From Flammeovirga aprica JL-4 (lineage in GTDB: Bacteria; Bacteroidota; Bacteroidia; Cytophagales; Flammeovirgaceae), in the NCBI RefSeq assembly GCF_012844305.1, contig NZ_JABANE010000043.1, positions 1-64,000 of the forward strand: a stretch of 64,000 nucleotides of DNA, read 5' to 3'. The stretch's first letter is position 1; each line of letters starts with the position of its first letter. Of the stretch, positions 62,202 through 64,000 are shown piece by piece. The translations under genes were made by a program, and so were the position numbers. The notes beneath the pieces were generated by a model. The model did not search any database. It had not been told where the DNA came from and saw nothing but the letters and a program-made list of their open reading frames with translations.

Positions 62202-62909
62202 ATGGAAACAATATTAGATGTATTAGCAATATTTGTGCTCATCGTAGAAGTTATATTGCTGTATCAATTAAGAGCAAATAGGCATGAATTAAGTGCCAAA
62301 GTAAGATCAATGGTGCTTTTTGGGATCATCGTATTTCCTTTATTAGCACTCTTATTAGGTAATTACCATGTTTTTGTCTCTACAAAAGAGTCTACAGCGT
62401 GTCAAAGTTGTCACGTAATGGCACCAATGGCAAATGATATGATGTTTGATTCAAAATCTCAAACATTAGCATCAAGACACTATCAGAATGGATGGATTGC
62501 CGAGCATGAGTGTTACAGCTGTCACGCCGATTATGGTTTTCAAGGTACAATGAAAGCAAAGTTGGATGGCTACCGTCACTTGATGCGTTATGTAACTAAA
62601 ACATATACAGAACCTATTCGTTACAGAGGTGAGTTTAATTCTATGAACTGTTACGGCTGTCACCAAGGCTCAAGAACTTTTGAAGCTGTAGATGAACATG
62701 CTCCAGTTGTAGAAAACTTATTAGGTGATGATCCTTCAATTTCTTGTTTGAACTGTCATGGTAGAGCTCACCCGGAGCCATCAAAAAGAACACCGGGAAG
62801 CAAAGAGTACAAATGGCTTTCAGATCCTAAAGTGAAGGAAGTAGTAAACGCTCAAGAAGTAAAAGATTACATTAATACACTTGCTGCTTCAGCAGAACAA
62901 TCAAAATAA
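62202..62909 (+). CDS. NapC/NrfH-type tetraheme cytochrome c
   Basis: Membrane-anchored cytochrome of 235 aa with four CxxCH heme sites (CQSCH 67-71, CYSCH 104-108, CYGCH 150-154, CLNCH 182-186). Two hydrophobic spans (about 5-22 and 37-53) precede them, one more than the single anchor usual in NapC/NrfH. The extra N-terminal span is unusual. The family oxidises menaquinol and passes electrons to a periplasmic reductase, here most likely the NapA-like enzyme 21 bp upstream. The C-terminal tail is charged and lysine-rich. Confidence 0.88.
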   Translation: METILDVLAIFVLIVEVILLYQLRANRHELSAKVRSMVLFGIIVFPLLALLLGNYHVFVSTKESTACQSCHVMAPMANDMMFDSKSQTLASRHYQNGWIAEHECYSCHADYGFQGTMKAKLDGYRHLMRYVTKTYTEPIRYRGEFNSMNCYGCHQGSRTFEAVDEHAPVVENLLGDDPSISCLNCHGRAHPEPSKRTPGSKEYKWLSDPKVKEVVNAQEVKDYINTLAASAEQSK

Positions 62910-62910
62910 C

Positions 62911-63099
62911 ATGAGAAAAGTATTTATAGAAAGTATGTTAGTGATTGTAGGTTTGGCAATCTCTATTCCATACATCATTTTTCCGAACCCTTATCTAATG
63001 TTCTTATTTGTATTTGTTGCTCAGCCTTGTATTGGAGTAGCAGTTGCATTAGTACTTTGGGAAGTATACAAAGATTTGACTAGTAAAGATATTTTATAG
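62911..63099 (+). CDS. 62-aa small two-span membrane protein
   Basis: ATG at 62911, one base after the cytochrome stop, indicating tight coupling. The product starts MRKVFIESMLVIVGLAISIP and has two hydrophobic spans (about 8-24 and 28-50), then a charged tail LWEVYKDLTSKDIL. I recognise no family. Position in the NapA-like/tetraheme cluster suggests an accessory membrane subunit, perhaps helping the cytochrome or quinol site (inference). A frame extending to a TTG at 62881 overlaps the cytochrome gene and is unlikely. Confidence 0.8.
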   Translation: MRKVFIESMLVIVGLAISIPYIIFPNPYLMFLFVFVAQPCIGVAVALVLWEVYKDLTSKDIL

Positions 63100-63124
63100 A
63101 AAAGAGTCATATCTAATGAAATAT

Positions 63125-63170
63125 TAGGTCTTGTATTCTAAAATAGCAGAGTACAAGACCTATTTATTTA
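63125..63170 (+). terminator. Weak terminator between the nap-like cluster and moaA
   Basis: AGGTCTTGTA / TACAAGACCT stem with a long loop. The tail is T-rich but interrupted (ATTTATTTATT), so read-through into moaA is plausible. Confidence 0.65.
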
Positions 63171-63206
63171 TTAAATTGCACATTCATTTACAACAAATAG
63201 AATCAC

Positions 63207-64000
63207 GTGTTAACAGATAAGTTTCAAAGACAAATCAAGTATTTAAGATTAGCAGTAACTGACAGATGTAATCTGAGATGTACCTACTGCATGCCTGAAC
63301 ATATGAAGTTTGTTCAAAAAGATAAGTTATTGTCCTTTGAAGAAATGTTGAGGCTTGTGAGTCTGTTGGCGAAGCATGGCGTAGAAAAAGTAAGAATCAC
63401 TGGAGGGGAACCGTTCGTTCGTAAAGGTTTGATTAACTTTTTGAGAGAGTTAGTGAAAATAGAAGGGATCAAGAAAGTTGCTATTACTACTAATGGTGTT
63501 CTACTGGATGAATATTTAGACGAATTAGATGAAATAGGCATAAAAGATATTAACTTAAGTCTTGATGCTACATCAAAGGAAAAGTTTTTTGAAATCTCAC
63601 GAAGAGATGATTTTGATAAAGTGATACATTCACTGAAAATGATGGTCATGAAAAACTTCAAAGTGAAAGTCAATATGGTTGTGATGGAAGGAAAGAATAC
63701 AGATGAAATTATACCATTGGCTAACTTTGCAAAGTCCTATCCCATTCAAGTTCGTTTTATTGAAGAAATGCCTTTTAATGGAAAAGGAAAAGAAGTAAGC
63801 AAGAGTTGGAATTACCTGGATATAGAAAATGAGCTGAAGAAAGAGTTTGATGATTTAAAAGAATTGGATGGCTCTTCAACTGCCAAAGTATATACTTCTA
63901 ACAAGCTGAACGGTTCATTAGGAATCATACCTGCTTTCACTAGAACTTTCTGTGGAACATGCGATCGTTTAAGGATTACGTCTTTAGGTGAATTGAGGAA
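63207..64000 (+). CDS. moaA: GTP 3',8-cyclase MoaA (partial, runs off the window)
   Basis: Radical-SAM enzyme that starts molybdenum cofactor synthesis from GTP. 264 codons are visible. The start is a GTG at 63207, just after an in-frame stop at 63198-63200, with no ATG. The radical-SAM cluster TDRCNLRCTYCMPEHMK (Cys 21, 25 and 28) and the SAM-binding VRITGGEPFVRKGL are intact, and the C-terminal cluster begins at the window end (FCGTCDRLRI). It continues past 64000, so C-terminal residues are missing only because of the edge. Location right after a molybdoenzyme cluster fits its role. Confidence 0.95.
   Translation, partial: MLTDKFQRQIKYLRLAVTDRCNLRCTYCMPEHMKFVQKDKLLSFEEMLRLVSLLAKHGVEKVRITGGEPFVRKGLINFLRELVKIEGIKKVAITTNGVLLDEYLDELDEIGIKDINLSLDATSKEKFFEISRRDDFDKVIHSLKMMVMKNFKVKVNMVVMEGKNTDEIIPLANFAKSYPIQVRFIEEMPFNGKGKEVSKSWNYLDIENELKKEFDDLKELDGSSTAKVYTSNKLNGSLGIIPAFTRTFCGTCDRLRITSLGELR

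Noticed and set aside
62472-62666. 64-aa minus-strand frame inside the cytochrome gene
   Set aside because: Antisense shadow of the CxxCH-containing frame.

Overview
The window is AT-rich chromosomal DNA of a Bacteroidota bacterium, most likely of the order Cytophagales (Flammeovirga-like). The genus is inference. The supporting marks are a secreted CotH protein with a C-terminal type IX secretion sorting domain, a TonB-dependent receptor with a carboxypeptidase-regulatory-like N-terminus, a PorE-like TPR/propeller/OmpA protein, the Bacteroidota promoter form (TTTG about 20 nt before TAnnTTTG, clearest before amt), and weak or absent Shine-Dalgarno sequences. I saw no rRNA, tRNA, CRISPR array, insertion sequence or prophage. 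I support 45 coding regions, the last cut by the window edge.

Layout. 1-5.6 kb: a multi-GAF SpoIIE-type phosphatase and the (p)ppGpp enzyme RelA/SpoT, both on the minus strand. 6-11.4 kb: trigger factor, a WecA/MraY-type sugar-phosphate transferase overlapping a GT4 glycosyltransferase, and a coiled-coil lipoprotein. 11.5-18.7 kb, plus strand: an FAD-dependent oxidoreductase with pdxH, the ammonium transporter, a Ppx/GppA phosphatase, and a double-DUF302 lipoprotein followed by an LpxR-like outer-membrane lipid A deacylase. 18.7-25.2 kb: a thioesterase, an MFS transporter, a secreted CotH-like protein and gcvP. 25.2-29.4 kb is the least explained part: a four-unit GTAC palindrome array lies in a convergent intergenic gap beside an unrecognised 746-aa protein, followed by a two-part lipoprotein. 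29.5-31.5 kb: HMG-CoA reductase with an extra N-terminal domain, and aroQ.

31.6-50.8 kb is mostly minus-strand signalling and envelope genes. One operon runs beta-propeller protein, PorE-like protein, YfiR and a CHASE8-type hybrid histidine kinase. The PorE-like gene seems to start at CTG, which restores a signal peptide. After pheA comes an unusual TerB/FHA-like/ABCG transporter with two secreted proteins. A second operon runs cheR, cheB, a membrane GAF protein, a SiaA-like PP2C phosphatase, a SiaB-like kinase and a SiaC-like (DUF1987) regulator, ending at a terminator. It looks like a complete partner-switching module with a chemotaxis-type methylation pair in front.

50.9-64 kb: a 59-aa lipoprotein, metX behind a SAM-I riboswitch, a TonB-dependent receptor, a YjbR/MmcQ protein, a serB-serA fusion, an alginate-export-type porin, an intergenic array of nearly five identical 57-bp repeats, and a respiratory cluster (NapA-like molybdoenzyme, tetraheme NapC/NrfH-type cytochrome, 62-aa membrane protein) followed after a weak terminator by moaA, which makes the molybdenum cofactor the NapA-like enzyme needs.

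Strongest candidates for new biology: the GTAC array and its neighbour, the 57-bp repeat array, the TerB-ABCG locus, the YfiR/hybrid-kinase/PorE operon and the CheR/CheB-Sia operon. All function calls come from motif recognition by eye; no database search was run.
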